Positions 32,529-44,329 of a stretch of 64,000 bases of DNA are shown in pieces. Position 1 is the stretch's first letter, and each line of letters begins with the position of its first letter. The stretch spans positions 3,102,501 to 3,166,500 of the forward strand of contig NC_135263.1 in the NCBI RefSeq assembly GCF_964204865.1, given 5' to 3'. This DNA comes from Styela clava (lineage: Eukaryota > Chordata > Ascidiacea > Stolidobranchia > Styelidae). The position numbers and the translations under genes were made by a program. Under the pieces are notes generated by a model. The model was not told where the DNA came from. It was given only the letters and a program-made list of their open reading frames with translations, and made no database searches.

Positions 32529-34169
32529 TTAAATTATGAGCTGGATTTTCACAGATTCTTTTATACCCAGTTTTACTCCTTCTGGTATCTCAATCATCTC
32601 CCATTTATCTTCGTCAATTTTGTATCTTTCTAAGCTATTTGTACTCGTCGGCCAACCACCCACTGCATAAATTTCACTTTGGATTGCAAAGGTACGAAAC
32701 CAACCTCTAGGTAAGAGCATTTCTTTGAGAGATTTCCATTCATTCTGCTGTGGATTGTATAAATCAACAGTATTGAGGTCTTTGCCAGTATATCCACCTA
32801 AAACATAAATCTCTTCCCCTGCATTCACAGAAGATACATATCCTCTTGCACTGGTCATATGACCAACAGTTGTCCAATTTCCTGTTTCTGGATCAAGTTG
32901 ATCAACTGCATCTAAGTATCCATCAGATGAACATCCACCAAAACTATAAATTTTATTTTTAAAAGCTATTACTTCTGATGATTTTGTAGGTTGTAGTTTG
33001 TCATGACATTTTGCCCACACATTCAAATCCAAGTCATATTTTTCAACAGTTGCTGTTTCACAGGTGTTATGACCTCCAATTACATAAATCCAGTTCTTGT
33101 AAACATCGGCTGGTGGGCTCGACTCATGACTTTCAAGCATATCAGCCATTCTCTCCCAGTTGGCATTTTTATCAGAATATTTAATTCTGTAAACTGATTT
33201 GTCTTTCATTAAAACATAAATGAAATCACCAGCAGTAACAGCAGAGAATCTCCCTTTCTTCATTTCCTGATTCATTTCCTGCATTTGTGTCCAAGATTTA
33301 TCGCTTGGGTTGAAACACTGAAGATGACCAAAAATCTCATCGAAAACAACAATGGCTTCAGTATTTGTAGTTTGTTTCCTTAATTTGATTGGTTTTATAT
33401 TCACTGAATCCATCACAGAAATGCTTAATCGTACCAACAAATCTTTGTTTTCTTGTATTATTGGTTCACTTTCAATAAGATGTCTCCGATATCCAAGAGA
33501 TACTTTGGATAACTCAACAAGACCAATCAAATCATTTGCATATTTACTGCGATCATCAGAGTTAAACTTGATCCAACATAGTGCAGAATGAAGTTTTACG
33601 TCTTCAGAAGCTTTCAACTTCTTGGATTCGATCATTTTTGCAACTTCGATTTGACCAAGATCATTAAAATCTTCCAGTTTGGAGATTTCTTCAAAGTTTT
33701 CCAAAACAAATTCCTCACATCTTTCCTCAAGTGACTTCAGATTATACATGCTCGATAGTTTCTTGGTAACAAAATATGATTCTGGATCCAAGTTTTCTTC
33801 AAGAAGTTCTATTATGCCATGACAAACTTCATGAAGTTGCATCATAGTGGCAACATGTAATAAATCACCAAGTTTTTCATATGGAGATGAAATTTCACAA
33901 CTGTACATATAATCGACACAATTTTTCACACAAACTTGGTCAACTTCTTTCAATGTAACTTCACCCGATTTCTTTTCTTCCGTGTTATGTGTAAACATTG
34001 CTTCGAAATATTTGGAATTTGCAGACAAAATATTTCTGTGAGCCAGAATTTTTTCAGAACCAACCAGGATTTTGAAGTCACATCGTACAGGATCTTCTCT
34101 CATTTTATTGAGTTCTTGGAAAACTACCGACATGCGGTTGTTCTTATCAATTTTGATTTTATGCTCCAT
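32529..34169 (-). CDS. BTB-BACK-Kelch protein, copy 2
   Basis: Single exon, 546 aa, complete. Domain order as in copy 1: BTB (CDFKILVGSEKILAHRNIL), BACK (EVAKMIESKKLKASEDVKL), kelch blades with YVIGGHN, SFGGCSSDG, YVLGGYTGK and AVGGWPTS. It is the most diverged of the four in the last two blades (NTVDLYNPQQNEWKSLKEML against NTAEQY in the others), which is where substrate contacts of kelch propellers vary. No frame damage. Presumed Cullin-3 adaptor. Confidence 0.93.
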   Translation of the reverse strand: MEHKIKIDKNNRMSVVFQELNKMREDPVRCDFKILVGSEKILAHRNILSANSKYFEAMFTHNTEEKKSGEVTLKEVDQVCVKNCVDYMYSCEISSPYEKLGDLLHVATMMQLHEVCHGIIELLEENLDPESYFVTKKLSSMYNLKSLEERCEEFVLENFEEISKLEDFNDLGQIEVAKMIESKKLKASEDVKLHSALCWIKFNSDDRSKYANDLIGLVELSKVSLGYRRHLIESEPIIQENKDLLVRLSISVMDSVNIKPIKLRKQTTNTEAIVVFDEIFGHLQCFNPSDKSWTQMQEMNQEMKKGRFSAVTAGDFIYVLMKDKSVYRIKYSDKNANWERMADMLESHESSPPADVYKNWIYVIGGHNTCETATVEKYDLDLNVWAKCHDKLQPTKSSEVIAFKNKIYSFGGCSSDGYLDAVDQLDPETGNWTTVGHMTSARGYVSSVNAGEEIYVLGGYTGKDLNTVDLYNPQQNEWKSLKEMLLPRGWFRTFAIQSEIYAVGGWPTSTNSLERYKIDEDKWEMIEIPEGVKLGIKESVKIQLII

Positions 34170-34780
34170 CTTGTATAACTTGCAGGAAATATCAGTAAGA
34201 ATTTACCAACAAAGCAACCTAGTTATGCTGAAAAATTGAAGCTTGCGATAGTCACATTTGTAAATCAATTCAACTCTTCAAAACTAGCAACTGATAAATT
34301 GTGAAAAGATTCGCACAATATCAAACTCCAAGACCAAAAGTGCGAAAACGGTCCAGGAAGCAAGAATATTATACATTTCTTCCCGAACAAGGCATCATAT
34401 AGGCAGCGACTGATACCTGACAATATGGAAGTAGCTACTCTTTTTGCTTACCCAATTTGAGGTGTAACCTGTGTTATCTAACACTACAACCGCTATGCCC
34501 ATATAGGAAAAAGATGGAACAACTCACAGCTGGCATTAGATTACATGTTGACATAGTAATAAACCAACTGATAAGATGAACCTAAACTTAAGAACAGAGT
34601 TGAGTTTGACATTTCTAAAGCATAGTAAATTTGTATTAAGCTGCTAAACCTCTACTAACTAGTAGCTACCCCCTAGAATTAGTTATTTTAAAAAAATGAA
34701 CAGATGTAACTTCTTCGAAAATTAGATGTACAATGAGAGATTATGCAATTAGCTATATGATTAAGCAATCTTTCATTAAA
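34170..34780. repeat. 5' flank of kelch 2
   Basis: Shares with the other units TATCAGTAAGAATTTACCAA, ATATCAAACTCCAAGACCA, CACTACAACCGCTATGCCC and CAACTGATAAGATGAA. It lacks the 1.2-kb hAT insertion seen upstream of kelch 1. Confidence 0.6.
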
Positions 34781-34784
34781 TTTT

Positions 34785-34965
34785 TATGAGGTGGTTTAAG
34801 TAACTGAGGGTTGGATACGGCTTCCTCCACCCTAATGTATCTGAAACAAATAACTTGCTGACTAATCCCTTATCAACATGGACTGGAAACTAGAGAGGCC
34901 TTCGTATGCCCTGTAATTAAGCCGACTTGACCTTTTTCCAAACATAAATACCTAGGGTTATCATA
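34785..34965 (+). repeat. SINE copy
   Basis: GGATACGGCTTCCTCCACC, GTATCTGAAACAAATAACTT and GTAATTAAGCCGACTTGACC; same position in the unit as the 26.8-kb and 48.2-kb SINE copies, so it predates the duplications. Confidence 0.6.
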
Positions 34966-35524
34966 ATTTTTTGACTTCAAAGCAGGACGCCTCCAAAAAC
35001 ACAACCCCTTAGCTGTGATCCTGTAACTTTACAGTTTCCGATTTTACTACATAGGCCTAAAGATCATGCGCATATTCACTGTCTAAATATCGGGTTCAGT
35101 TCCAAAAATAGAAAGGAATAGGCGCTAACGATACAAATGATCCGAATTTAGTTTTTTTAGTACTGTACAGCAAAAGAAATAAAGAATAATGAAATAGTCT
35201 GCCGTTTCCAAGCATTGAGAATTTACTTATTCGCCCAAGCATGCTTTTCTGTAGATAACACCTTCAAAAAGACGTTGTTCAATGTTATATTCATGTGAAC
35301 GTACGAACAGGACCAATTAGAATTGATTTGACATGTGATACATTCGCTAACAATGTTAGCGGGAAACAACGAAACAAACAAAATAAAGTTCACCTTCAGT
35401 ATGTAGGCTAGCGTTGCGCTACACAGCAACAACAGTAACGAAAACATGTTCGTGTGTCATGCTGGATGGCTGAACGCCAAAGCGGGACATTTGACTGACT
35501 TGTGACGAAATATTTTTATTTGTA

Positions 35525-35830
35525 CTTTTGGAACACCACGAATAGTAGATTATCATAAGTGGTTTAATAAGCTTGGTCGGAGGAGCCTGGTCTGGCAGTT
35601 TGTTTCTTTATATTCAAACTTGAATATGATTGTTACTCGTTAGTGAGAAATTCATTATTAAAAAGTATATCCAATAATTTTAAACACCACAAATAGTAGA
35701 TTATAATAAAAAAAATTTATAAGCTTATTCGTAGGGTTTGGTAGTCTGCTGCTTTATATTCAAACTTGTGTATGGTCATTACTCGTTAGTAAGAAATTCG
35801 TAATTAAAAGGAGCATCCGATATATCCCTT
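35525..35830 (+). repeat. Tandem duplication of about 165 bp
   Basis: ACACCACGAATAGTAGATTA to GAGAAATTCATTATTAAAA (35531 on) repeats as ACACCACAAATAGTAGATTA to AAGAAATTCGTAATTAAAA (about 35690 on). A third partial copy is at about 41795 in the next unit. Confidence 0.7.
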
Positions 35831-35839
35831 ATTAATTTT

Positions 35840-36990
35840 ATAAAAATTTTACGGTACAGATATTCTTCAGAATCTGCCAGATTCATTTATCATGTACTGG
35901 CATATAGTCCATGATTTTGCTATAAAATATTGCAATCTAGTACATACCAATTGAAATTGATTACAAGGTATAACATGGAAAGTTCATAATATTTCAATAC
36001 ATCCTCATCACACAATAATAAAGATTCATAGATTACTCATTTGAATGACAAAGAATTAAAAATCTGTTCATGTATGACAGGTATTAGCATCGTCCTGGTA
36101 TTGAAAACAAACATGGATTGGGATGCTTTGGGTTTTCCAGTTTCTTTACTTGGGCGTAGATATTTACTGACTTGTCTGGTATTGTTTGTCTAGTGACCGA
36201 TACATCACCAGAATACGAATAAACATAAGGTTAGTCAAACTAAAGGATTCCATCAAAAATTAGATGCTTTGAAGGTTAATATGGTAAATTAAACTTCATT
36301 TCTCTACATAGGTAATGAGATAAGCTTTGGTTATTTTCAGCAAATACAGCCAATACCCATGTTGAGAAGTTGGACATACACATAACCAGCAATAATAATA
36401 AACACATTGTATAATCCAACTTATACCATACAATATAGCCTTAACAGAGCTGGGAATAAATAACCTTGACCTAACTAAGATTTTTAATCACTGTGCGACT
36501 TGTGTGTGTATTCACGCGAAGCTTTTGGAGTGTTTCGCATGATTCAATATATGGAGGAGTAATAATTTATTGTTTATTGACAGAGCAAATACTTTATTAT
36601 TGACAATTTTCAAAATCGTGTCAAAATGCAATAATTTAGTGACAAAAACTGCATACTGCATAAACAAAGAGTTTAGTAATAGTAGTAGTAATAATAAATT
36701 ATGAGAGGTTGACTTTTGTAGCACAATACAAGGGGTGAAAAGTGAAAAAGTCATGAGGGACAGCAATAACATTGCTTAGAATAGTTTTGGGTTACTTAAT
36801 CAAAAAAACAGCTCATAGGTTATAGCTGCCATCATTAAATTTCTAATTTGCAATTCACATACACGTTTCATGTTACATAGCTGGGGTTTCAATATTACCC
36901 ATAGCTATAAATCAAATACTAATTTTATTTGAAATTTTTGAGCGACTTCAAATTCATAGGTAATCATTGCAGAAGACAATTTTTTTTAAT
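35840..36990. repeat. Duplicated non-coding block upstream of kelch 3
   Basis: 36.37-36.52 kb matches 41.94-42.10 kb: TTGTATAATCCAACTT, CATACAATATAGCCTTAA, then ATCACTGTGCGACTTGTGTG. No coding exon seen; short ORFs here lack domains. Confidence 0.5.
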
Positions 36991-37001
36991 ATGCTCTAAT
37001 C

Positions 37002-37506
37002 CAGGGTTGTCCAGCCAGTTAGTTACGTTGTGAGGTACCAAAGCTAGCCATAAATATTAAACAGTTGAGCAATGACATTCAAAAGCAAGTTTTGCATTAG
37101 CTGAAAAGAAAAAGAACTGCTGACTTTAATTTTTTTTGGTCGATTTTTCATGCCAATTGCTTGAGAGTAGTTCATTTTGTGTAAAAGATAAGTTGAACTT
37201 TGTGTTGTTTGTTTGCAAGTTGTGTTCAGAAATCCGCAAAAGTGTTGTGCAATCCAGGCGTAGCGACGCTCAAATTCTAACGTAAATCGGCATTGGGCTG
37301 GTATTCTAGTTGGGTAAAAATATTTGTGCTCCCGAAGTATCCGTACCAAGATGGCGCACAACTTGAACATAGTATGTGTAGCAGGTTATAGTTCAGGTTG
37401 TGCATCATCTTGATACAAATACTTCAAACTCCAAAACGTTTGCGGCCCCCAATGAATTTCCTCATGTGAAAGTGGCCTGCGACACTGAAAAGGTTGGACA
37501 TGCCTG
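37002..37506. mobile_element. hAT-type MITE with nested foldback element
   Basis: 505 bp; ends CAGGGTTGTCCAGCC / GGTTGGACATGCCTG; exact 8-bp duplication CTCTAATC at 36994-37001 and 37507-37514. A foldback element is nested at 37322-37430. Confidence 0.87.
37322..37430. mobile_element. Short foldback element nested in a hAT MITE
   Basis: Left GTGCTCCCGAAGTATCCGTA with ACCAAGATGGCGC, right GCATCATCTTGATACAAATAC. Its position inside the MITE shows it inserted later. Confidence 0.7.
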
Positions 37507-37521
37507 CTCTAATCCCCAAAT

Positions 37522-37811
37522 CAGTGGTTTTCAACCTTTTTGGTAAAATGGAATCCCACTGAAACATTCCTTTGCAAAAGTTTAGTTGTCTCATGTTGTC
37601 TAACTAAATTGTACATATATGAGCAAACATAATAAAGGCAAAAAATGATCTTCCAAATGTATAAAATTCTAACAATAGTGGAAAATCTAATAGATATTTG
37701 GTTATATTTAATCAATATGCATATACCGGTATTAATACAGACTCTCGTAGATGACTGAACTGTACTGGCGGAATCCATAGTGTACTGCGAACCCCCGGTT
37801 GAAAACCACTG
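37522..37811. mobile_element. hAT-type MITE
   Basis: 290 bp with inverted ends CAGTGGTTTTCAACC / GGTTGAAAACCACTG. The flanking 8-mers do not match, so the duplication has decayed. Right part also present at about 44330-44482 in the next unit. Confidence 0.7.
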
Positions 37812-40780
37812 CTTTGATAGTGTCCAAACAATAATCCACATGTCATATATGCACAACTTATGATTCTCCTTGATCAGTAAGTCAGGTATTCCAAGTTGTT
37901 TGAAACAAATATTCCCCTTTTATATATCCTGTTTGAATCAGTCAAGTAAACTAAGATACTTATATATGCATTATATAATAACTGCTTAAAATCTAGAATC
38001 AAAACAAAGCACATTATTAATATTGTATGCATTAAGGAATTTACAGTTTTCAAGATAATAATAATTTAGAACTTGTTCAATGATTTGAAGGCCAAACCAA
38101 TTAATTACATTTCATTAGAAAATGATAAAAATAACTCAAGTATAAATATATATGTACATATGGTCACAATGGCCTACTGATTCAGGTGTTGATCTTTACT
38201 ATGTTGGCATCGTAGGTTAAAAATCTCAGATCCAGATACCATGCCTACATGTTACCAAGGGTCTAATTCATTAGGCAGGCCAAACAAGAAAGGTTTGGAT
38301 CCTTCGAAACGGTAGTATATCAAGTAACATGTTCAAAGCCGAAAGCATATAGCGCAAATAGAATTTATTTCCAAACTTCCATGGTGATTCACTTCACGCT
38401 ATTTACAGGTCAATTGAACAAATATCAATAAATAGAAAGCTACTCATTTTTCAGACATTTCATACATATTTTACTCAGAAGTAGCCACAGATATACAAAT
38501 ATAATTGAATATTTCGTCCTTTTGACACGTCAGCTGATAAATCCTAATCCTAAAAAACAAGCAAAAATTTTTTTGGATTATTTGGCCCTGATGTATTGAA
38601 AATGTCTATTTGAATTGTAGAATACAACACAAAACAATTACACTGAACTCGATGGTAGCTAAAATGCCAAATTTCAACTTATCAACCCAGCCAGTTTAAA
38701 ATGCTGACTAAGCCACGAAATTTGCTTGAACTTTTAAAGAAACCACCAACTGCATAAATAAGAAAAAAGATTGGGAAAGTACAGATTCAAAACTTTTAAG
38801 CAGAATATTAAGAACCTGCAACATTGTAAGATTTATATTGGGAACACTCATTGACTTTATTATATTTATTTCTCCAATGAAAAGTTGAATAAGTCAAAGG
38901 GCATTCAAGATATCAAAAAAATATTATTTTGAATCAATAAAATACTAATACGTTAAATCAGTTTGAGATTATAAGACAGTCTATTACAAATAAAAGAAAT
39001 TTTATATCTCAATATTTTTTTATCATATTAATAGCATTCTTAGGTTTTGTGCAGGATTTTCACAGCATCTTTTATTTTCAGTTTTACTCCTTCTGGTATC
39101 GCAATAATCTTCCATTTATTCTCATCAATGTTGTATATTTCCAAACTACCAGAGGAACTGTGACCACCAACTGCATAATTATCACCTTTGATTGCAAAGG
39201 TTCTGAACCAACATCTAGGGATAAGCATTGATGGGAGTGATTTCCACTTATCCTCATGTGGGGTATATTGCTCAGCTGTGTTGAAGTATTTATGTTCATC
39301 AGTAAATCCACCTAAAACATAAATCTCTTCACCTATTCCCAGAGCAGACACATATCCTCTAGCATTGGTCATGTGGCTAATATATGTCCAAATACCTGTT
39401 TCTGGATCAAGTTGATCAATTGCATTTATGTATCCCTTAGAGGAATTTCCGCCAAAACTATAAATTTTATCTTGGAAAGCTATTACTTCAGACCATCTGG
39501 TAGGTCGTAGTTTGTGACAACATTTTGTCCACACATTCAAATCTAAGTCATATTTTTCAACAATAGCTGTTTTACAGCCGTCATGACCTCCAATCACATA
39601 AATCCAGTTCTTGTAAACAACAGCTGGTGGACTTGACCCATGATTTTCAAGCATATCAGCCATTCTCTCCCAGTTGGCATCTTTATCAGAATATTTAAAT
39701 CTGTAAACTGATTTGTCTTCCATTAAAACATAAATAAAATCACCAGCAGTAACAGCAGAGAATCTCCCTTTCTTCATTTCCTGATTCATCTCCTGCATTC
39801 GTGTCCAAGATTTATCGGCTGGGTTGAAACACTTAAGATGACCAGAAATCTCGTCGAAAACAACAATGGCTTCAGCATTTGTAGTAGTTTCCATTAATTT
39901 GATTGGTTTTATATTTACTGAATCCATCACAGAAATACTGAACCGAGACAGCAAATCAAAGCTTTTATTTATTATTAGTTCATTTTCAATAAGATGTCTC
40001 CGACATCCAAGAGATACTTTGGATAACTCAACAAGGCCGATCAAATCATTTGCATATTTACTGCGATCTTCAGAGTCAAACTTGATCCAAATTAAGACAG
40101 CATTAAGTTTTACTTCTTCAGAAGCTTTCAACTTCTTGGATTCGATCATTTTTGCAACTTCCATTTGACTAAGATCATTAAAATCTCCTAGTTTGGAGAT
40201 TTCTTCAAAGTTTTTCAAAGCAAATTCATCGCATTTTTCTTCAAGTAACTTTAGGTTATACATGCTTGATAGTTTCTTGGTAACAAAATATGATTCTGGA
40301 TCCAGGTTTTCTTCAAGGAGTTCAATTATGCCATCACAAACTTCATGCAGTTGCATCATAGTGGCGACATGTAATAAATCACCAAGTTTTTCATATGGAG
40401 ATGAAATTTCAAAACTGTACATGTAATCGACACACTTTTTCACACAAACATGGTCAATTTCTTTCAATGTAACTTCACCTGATTGCTTTTCCTTTGTGTT
40501 GTGTGTAAACATTGCTTCGAAATATTTTGAATTTGCAGACAAAATATTTCTGTGAGTCAGAATTTTTTCAGAACCAACTAGGATTTTGAAGTCACATCGT
40601 TCAGGATCTTCTCTCATTTTATTAAGTTCTTGAAAAACTACTGACATGCGGTTGTTCTTATCAACGTTGATTTTATATTCCATCTTGTATAACTTCCAGG
40701 AAATATCAGTAAGAATTTACCAAATATGCAACTATGCTGAAGAATTGAAGCTACTGATAATCACATTTGTAAATTAAATA
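37630..40780. repeat. Segmental duplication A1 (with kelch 3)
   Basis: Colinear with 44330-47860: shared text before the gene (ATATTTGGTTATATTTAATC, TAGAACTTGTTCAATGATTT, ATTTCCAAACTTC.ATGGTGA), the kelch gene itself, and its 5' flank. The other copy has an extra stretch at about 45180-45640. Confidence 0.75.
39040..40683 (-). CDS. BTB-BACK-Kelch protein, copy 3
   Basis: Single exon, 547 aa, complete, start MEYKINVDKNN. BTB, BACK and about six kelch blades as in copy 1 (YVIGGHD, SFGGNSSKG, YVLGGFTDE, AVGGHSSSG). Nearly identical to copy 4 up to about residue 385 (DGCKTAIVEKYDLDLNVW, CCHKLRPTRWSEVI). Beyond that it carries its own substitutions (GYINAIDQLDPETGIWTYIS against WIDAVDQLDPETGNWTII). 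It is the intact partner of the broken fourth copy. Confidence 0.93.
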   Translation of the reverse strand: MEYKINVDKNNRMSVVFQELNKMREDPERCDFKILVGSEKILTHRNILSANSKYFEAMFTHNTKEKQSGEVTLKEIDHVCVKKCVDYMYSFEISSPYEKLGDLLHVATMMQLHEVCDGIIELLEENLDPESYFVTKKLSSMYNLKLLEEKCDEFALKNFEEISKLGDFNDLSQMEVAKMIESKKLKASEEVKLNAVLIWIKFDSEDRSKYANDLIGLVELSKVSLGCRRHLIENELIINKSFDLLSRFSISVMDSVNIKPIKLMETTTNAEAIVVFDEISGHLKCFNPADKSWTRMQEMNQEMKKGRFSAVTAGDFIYVLMEDKSVYRFKYSDKDANWERMADMLENHGSSPPAVVYKNWIYVIGGHDGCKTAIVEKYDLDLNVWTKCCHKLRPTRWSEVIAFQDKIYSFGGNSSKGYINAIDQLDPETGIWTYISHMTNARGYVSALGIGEEIYVLGGFTDEHKYFNTAEQYTPHEDKWKSLPSMLIPRCWFRTFAIKGDNYAVGGHSSSGSLEIYNIDENKWKIIAIPEGVKLKIKDAVKILHKT

Positions 40781-40789
40781 AATTTTACA

Positions 40790-42140
40790 AAAATAGCAAC
40801 TGAATAAGAAAAGATCTGAACAATATCAAACTCCAGGAACAAAAGTGAAGAAAGGTCCAAGAAGCAAGAATACTAATACCTCTCCTCTTGAACAAAGCAT
40901 TGTACAAGCAGCTACTGATATCTAACCTAACACTACAACTGCTAAGCCCATATAAGAAGAAGATGGGATGAACCGAACTTACAGCTGACATGAGATTACA
41001 CATTAACATGGGAATAAAACAATTGATAAAATGAAACCAGACTTTCTAAATTAAGTAGAATTTTTGAGATGCAATGCAATCAGGAAATAAATCTATATTC
41101 TCTTTATTACAAAAAGTATCATCCTTTCGGTTTTCAACTTTTTAAAAATATGTGCGGCCAGCCAATGACTGGCAACCCTTAGTTTTGGCAGCGAACGACA
41201 AAAGGTTGCCGACCCCTGCTCTACAGATGGCCCCTAATATAAGTTATTTTTAAAAATGCTAAAACTACAAATGTAATCTTGGAAAAAGCCATGTACAAGC
41301 AGTCACTGGAAGTGGATATGTTTCAAAATGGCAAGAACTTTATGATTCTGCATTGTCAACCAAATCTAAACTGGATGAGATAGTAGCCATAGGAATCTTA
41401 ACCCCGGTACCAACATAGTTCAAAATCACTGAAAGCAAATAGGATTCAAATTATAACGAATTTTAATGGCGATTAAGAATTAAAATTTCATCTCTGAACA
41501 AAATAAAGCAGATGAGGAAGCTAAAAACCACGACCTCCAATTCTGTTCCAAATTCAAGTTTGAAAAACGAATTTCTAGAAAGCTTTTTCACACTTTCAAT
41601 ACAAATATGGATTTATACCAGTTACCACTAAAACTAGCTGAGCTCCTGCTTTAAAATTTGGCCAGATCTGCTCAAGTAATAAAACCCCAGCAGTGAGGTG
41701 ATGATCATGAGGAACCTTACTTTGTTAACCAGAATAGTTAGTTAAATGCTCTAACCACCAGGTCATTGTAACAAATTAATTCTTACTTTTGGAGCACCAC
41801 AGATAGTAGATTATAATGATTGGATTTATAATCTTGTTGTATAGGCATTGTTTGGCATCCCTCTGCTTTATATTCAAATTAGTTACCTCTGTATTGGTAC
41901 ACACACTTCTAAAGTGCCCAAAGCATCAATACCTAAATTGTACATCTCTTCGATGCATATGACCAGCAATAACAATAACCTATTGTATAATCCAACTTGA
42001 ACCATACAACATAGCCTTAAACAAAGGTGGGAACAAATAACCACGACCTAACCAATAATTTTAATCACTGTGCAACTTGTGTGTGTATACATGGGGAGCA
42101 TTTGAAGTGTGTGGAATAGGTGGAGGAGGAAGATTATATA
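40790..42140. repeat. 5' flank of kelch 3 and inter-unit DNA
   Basis: Contains the shared upstream block (ATATCAAACTCCAGGAAC, CACTACAACTGCTAAGCCC) and, at about 41290-41400, a block shared with 26.99 and 48.4 kb (CATGTACAAGCAGTCACTGG, AAACTGGATGAGATAGT). No gene. Confidence 0.55.
41135..41218 (-). mobile_element. hAT end fragment
   Basis: Ends GGTTGCCGACCCCTG, reading as CAGGGGTCGGCAACC on the reverse strand. No opposite end. Confidence 0.5.
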
Positions 42141-42225
42141 TAGGGCCGCACTCCAGAAGTTCGTATTCGTACCAAGATGACGCAAAACCTGAACAACCCT
42201 AACCTGGTACACATAGTTTATTGAA
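42140..42225. mobile_element. Foldback-family fragment
   Basis: CACTCCAGAAGTTCGTATTC, ACCAAGATGACGC and AACCCTAACCTGGTACACAT; a second fragment (TGTGCGCCATTTTGGTACAA, CTTCGGGAGCACC) is at 42778-42815. Confidence 0.55.
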
Positions 42226-42299
42226 TATAAATGGTGTCTACAACAACAAAATTCGCAGGCTGATGTCTCATCCACAATAAACTTGAATTGACATCTATT

Positions 42300-43310
42300 A
42301 CGCCACAATAATTAAATCAAGAAATGATCCTGTGAAATAACAATACTAATTCCTTTATTCCTAATTCCTTTATCCTTGCAGAAGTCAATATCTAAGAATG
42401 AAAAAAAAAACTTTATAACCTTAGTAACCAACACATTCCATATGGTGTGGCAAGTAATTTTTATTTTTTATTAACTACCAGTATGTAATTTTTCATGTTC
42501 CTTTTACTTAATAACTTCTATGTGGTTGTGTGTGTGGGTGCGTGTGAGCGTGTGTGAAATATTTCAATTATTTTAGGTGAGTGAACACGTACCACATCTT
42601 CTGGGCAAAACCTTCCATCTTATATACATTCTGTACGTTTTAAACCTTATCTAAGGTTTTGTTCGCTCTCCTGATTTCAGAATCAGTTTTTATTTATTTA
42701 TTTTTACCATTCATTTTATTGTTTTGCTGATTATGGAGTCGAAATAAACTTATACTTATACACAAAATATGTTCAGGTTGTGCGCCATTTTGGTACAAAT
42801 ACTTCGGGAGCACCGTATATGGTTTATTGGCAAAGCAAATACTTTATTATTGACAATCTTTAAACGCGCGTCTTTTATACACAAAAAATTAGTGATGAAA
42901 ACTGTATACTGCATAAACAAAGAGTTTGCATAGTAATAATAGGTTTTGGAAGGTCGACATTTTGTAGCACTACTATAAGGAAAAGTCATGGAGAGATTAA
43001 AAAACGCAATAACATGTGTAGAGTTCATGGTTCAACGGTCATAAATTGCATGAATGATTTGGTCCTGCGCGATGTCAAGGGGAGCAGGAGGACATTACCG
43101 ATCCTTGACCGCGTCATGGCTGGTGCTGATTCTATTGTATGGTGTTATTCGCTGTTTGTTACGTTGCATTAAGTTACTTTTGTGCATACTGAATTGTAGC
43201 AGTAAAAGCCTCTTATTTCGCGTGAAAATATGTGTGTTGCTTTGGGGAAAGCTTAGCAAAACAAGGAACTTTAACGATAGAGGTAGGACACTACAACATG
43301 CCTTAAAAGA
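42300..43310. other. No gene recognised
   Basis: AT-rich, with a short GT-rich stretch (about 42525-42560). ORFs at 42756-43028 and 43054-43412 lie on opposite strands or in mobile sequence and show no domains. 42820-42960 repeats 36550-36690 (CAAATACTTTATTATTGACA, TGCATAAACAAAGAGTTT). Confidence 0.4.
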
Positions 43311-43324
43311 GTTTTGGGTTAGAT

Positions 43325-44071
43325 CAGAGGTCACCAACCTGTTGCCCGTGGGCACCAAGTCGCCCGCAGGAACCATATGAGTCGCCCGCAGATCTGTTTT
43401 AAAATAACTCAAATAACTGCGCTTTTCAATAAGCTACATCTATTAATTTTATTCTCGCTATGTTTAATCCTTATATGAGAAATGGAAATATATTAATTAT
43501 TGTAACGGCCAGCCTTGTCTATATGTGACATCGGTAATTTCACGTGTCATTTCTATTATGACATCACACACACTAGGTCAGCTGGAGTCATGCGTGTCGT
43601 TCATTTCTATCTTTTTTTAATGGAACTTGGACATGTCAATCACTGTCAAGCAACGCTCAGCCTTGATGCGGGACAGGTGGAGCTTAAAATTGTAACAATG
43701 ATGAATGACCTTGTGATTCAACTTGTGATGAAGCTTGTTTGATTCAACCTATCTTTGTGAATCAGCCTTTTATTATATAAACTTCATTAAGAACAAACAC
43801 TGAACATCTGCAAGACTCACTCAGAGTTTCGGTGTCAAGTAGCAAACCAGAGTACAACAACACAAGGGTGGAGAACATGCAATACCAGGTTTCCCACATG
43901 CGGATGAGGAATACACCAGATTAGGTCTTGGTTGAAAATATGATATTCATGATTAACATTTGATAGCTCAACTACTATTGATAGTTTCATGAATAATTAA
44001 TAATTAAGGGTGCTCTTAGCTTAGTGGTACCCACAAAGCAGCCCGCTGCTTCATAAGGTTGGTGACCCCTG
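43325..44071. mobile_element. hAT-type element with exact 8-bp target duplication
   Basis: 747 bp. Left CAGAGGTCACCAACC, right GGTTGGTGACCCCTG. Exact duplication GGTTAGAT at 43317-43324 and 44072-44079. Non-autonomous; no transposase seen. Confidence 0.88.
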
Positions 44072-44329
44072 GGTTAGATAATCAAAAGGACAGCTCGTAT
44101 GTTATGTCTGCCATTATTAAATTTCTAATTTACAATTTACATACATGGGTTTCAGTATTACCTATAGCTGTCCATCAAATACGTTCCATGTATTTAGCCA
44201 TAGAGTTTTCGGCATTATCCGTAGCTACCCATAAGTACTATACTTTATTTGGAGTTTTTATAAAATTTTTGTATGACTTCGTAGTGAATTCTGGCGGAAG
44301 ACAATGACCTTTTAAGTGCAGAAAATCTA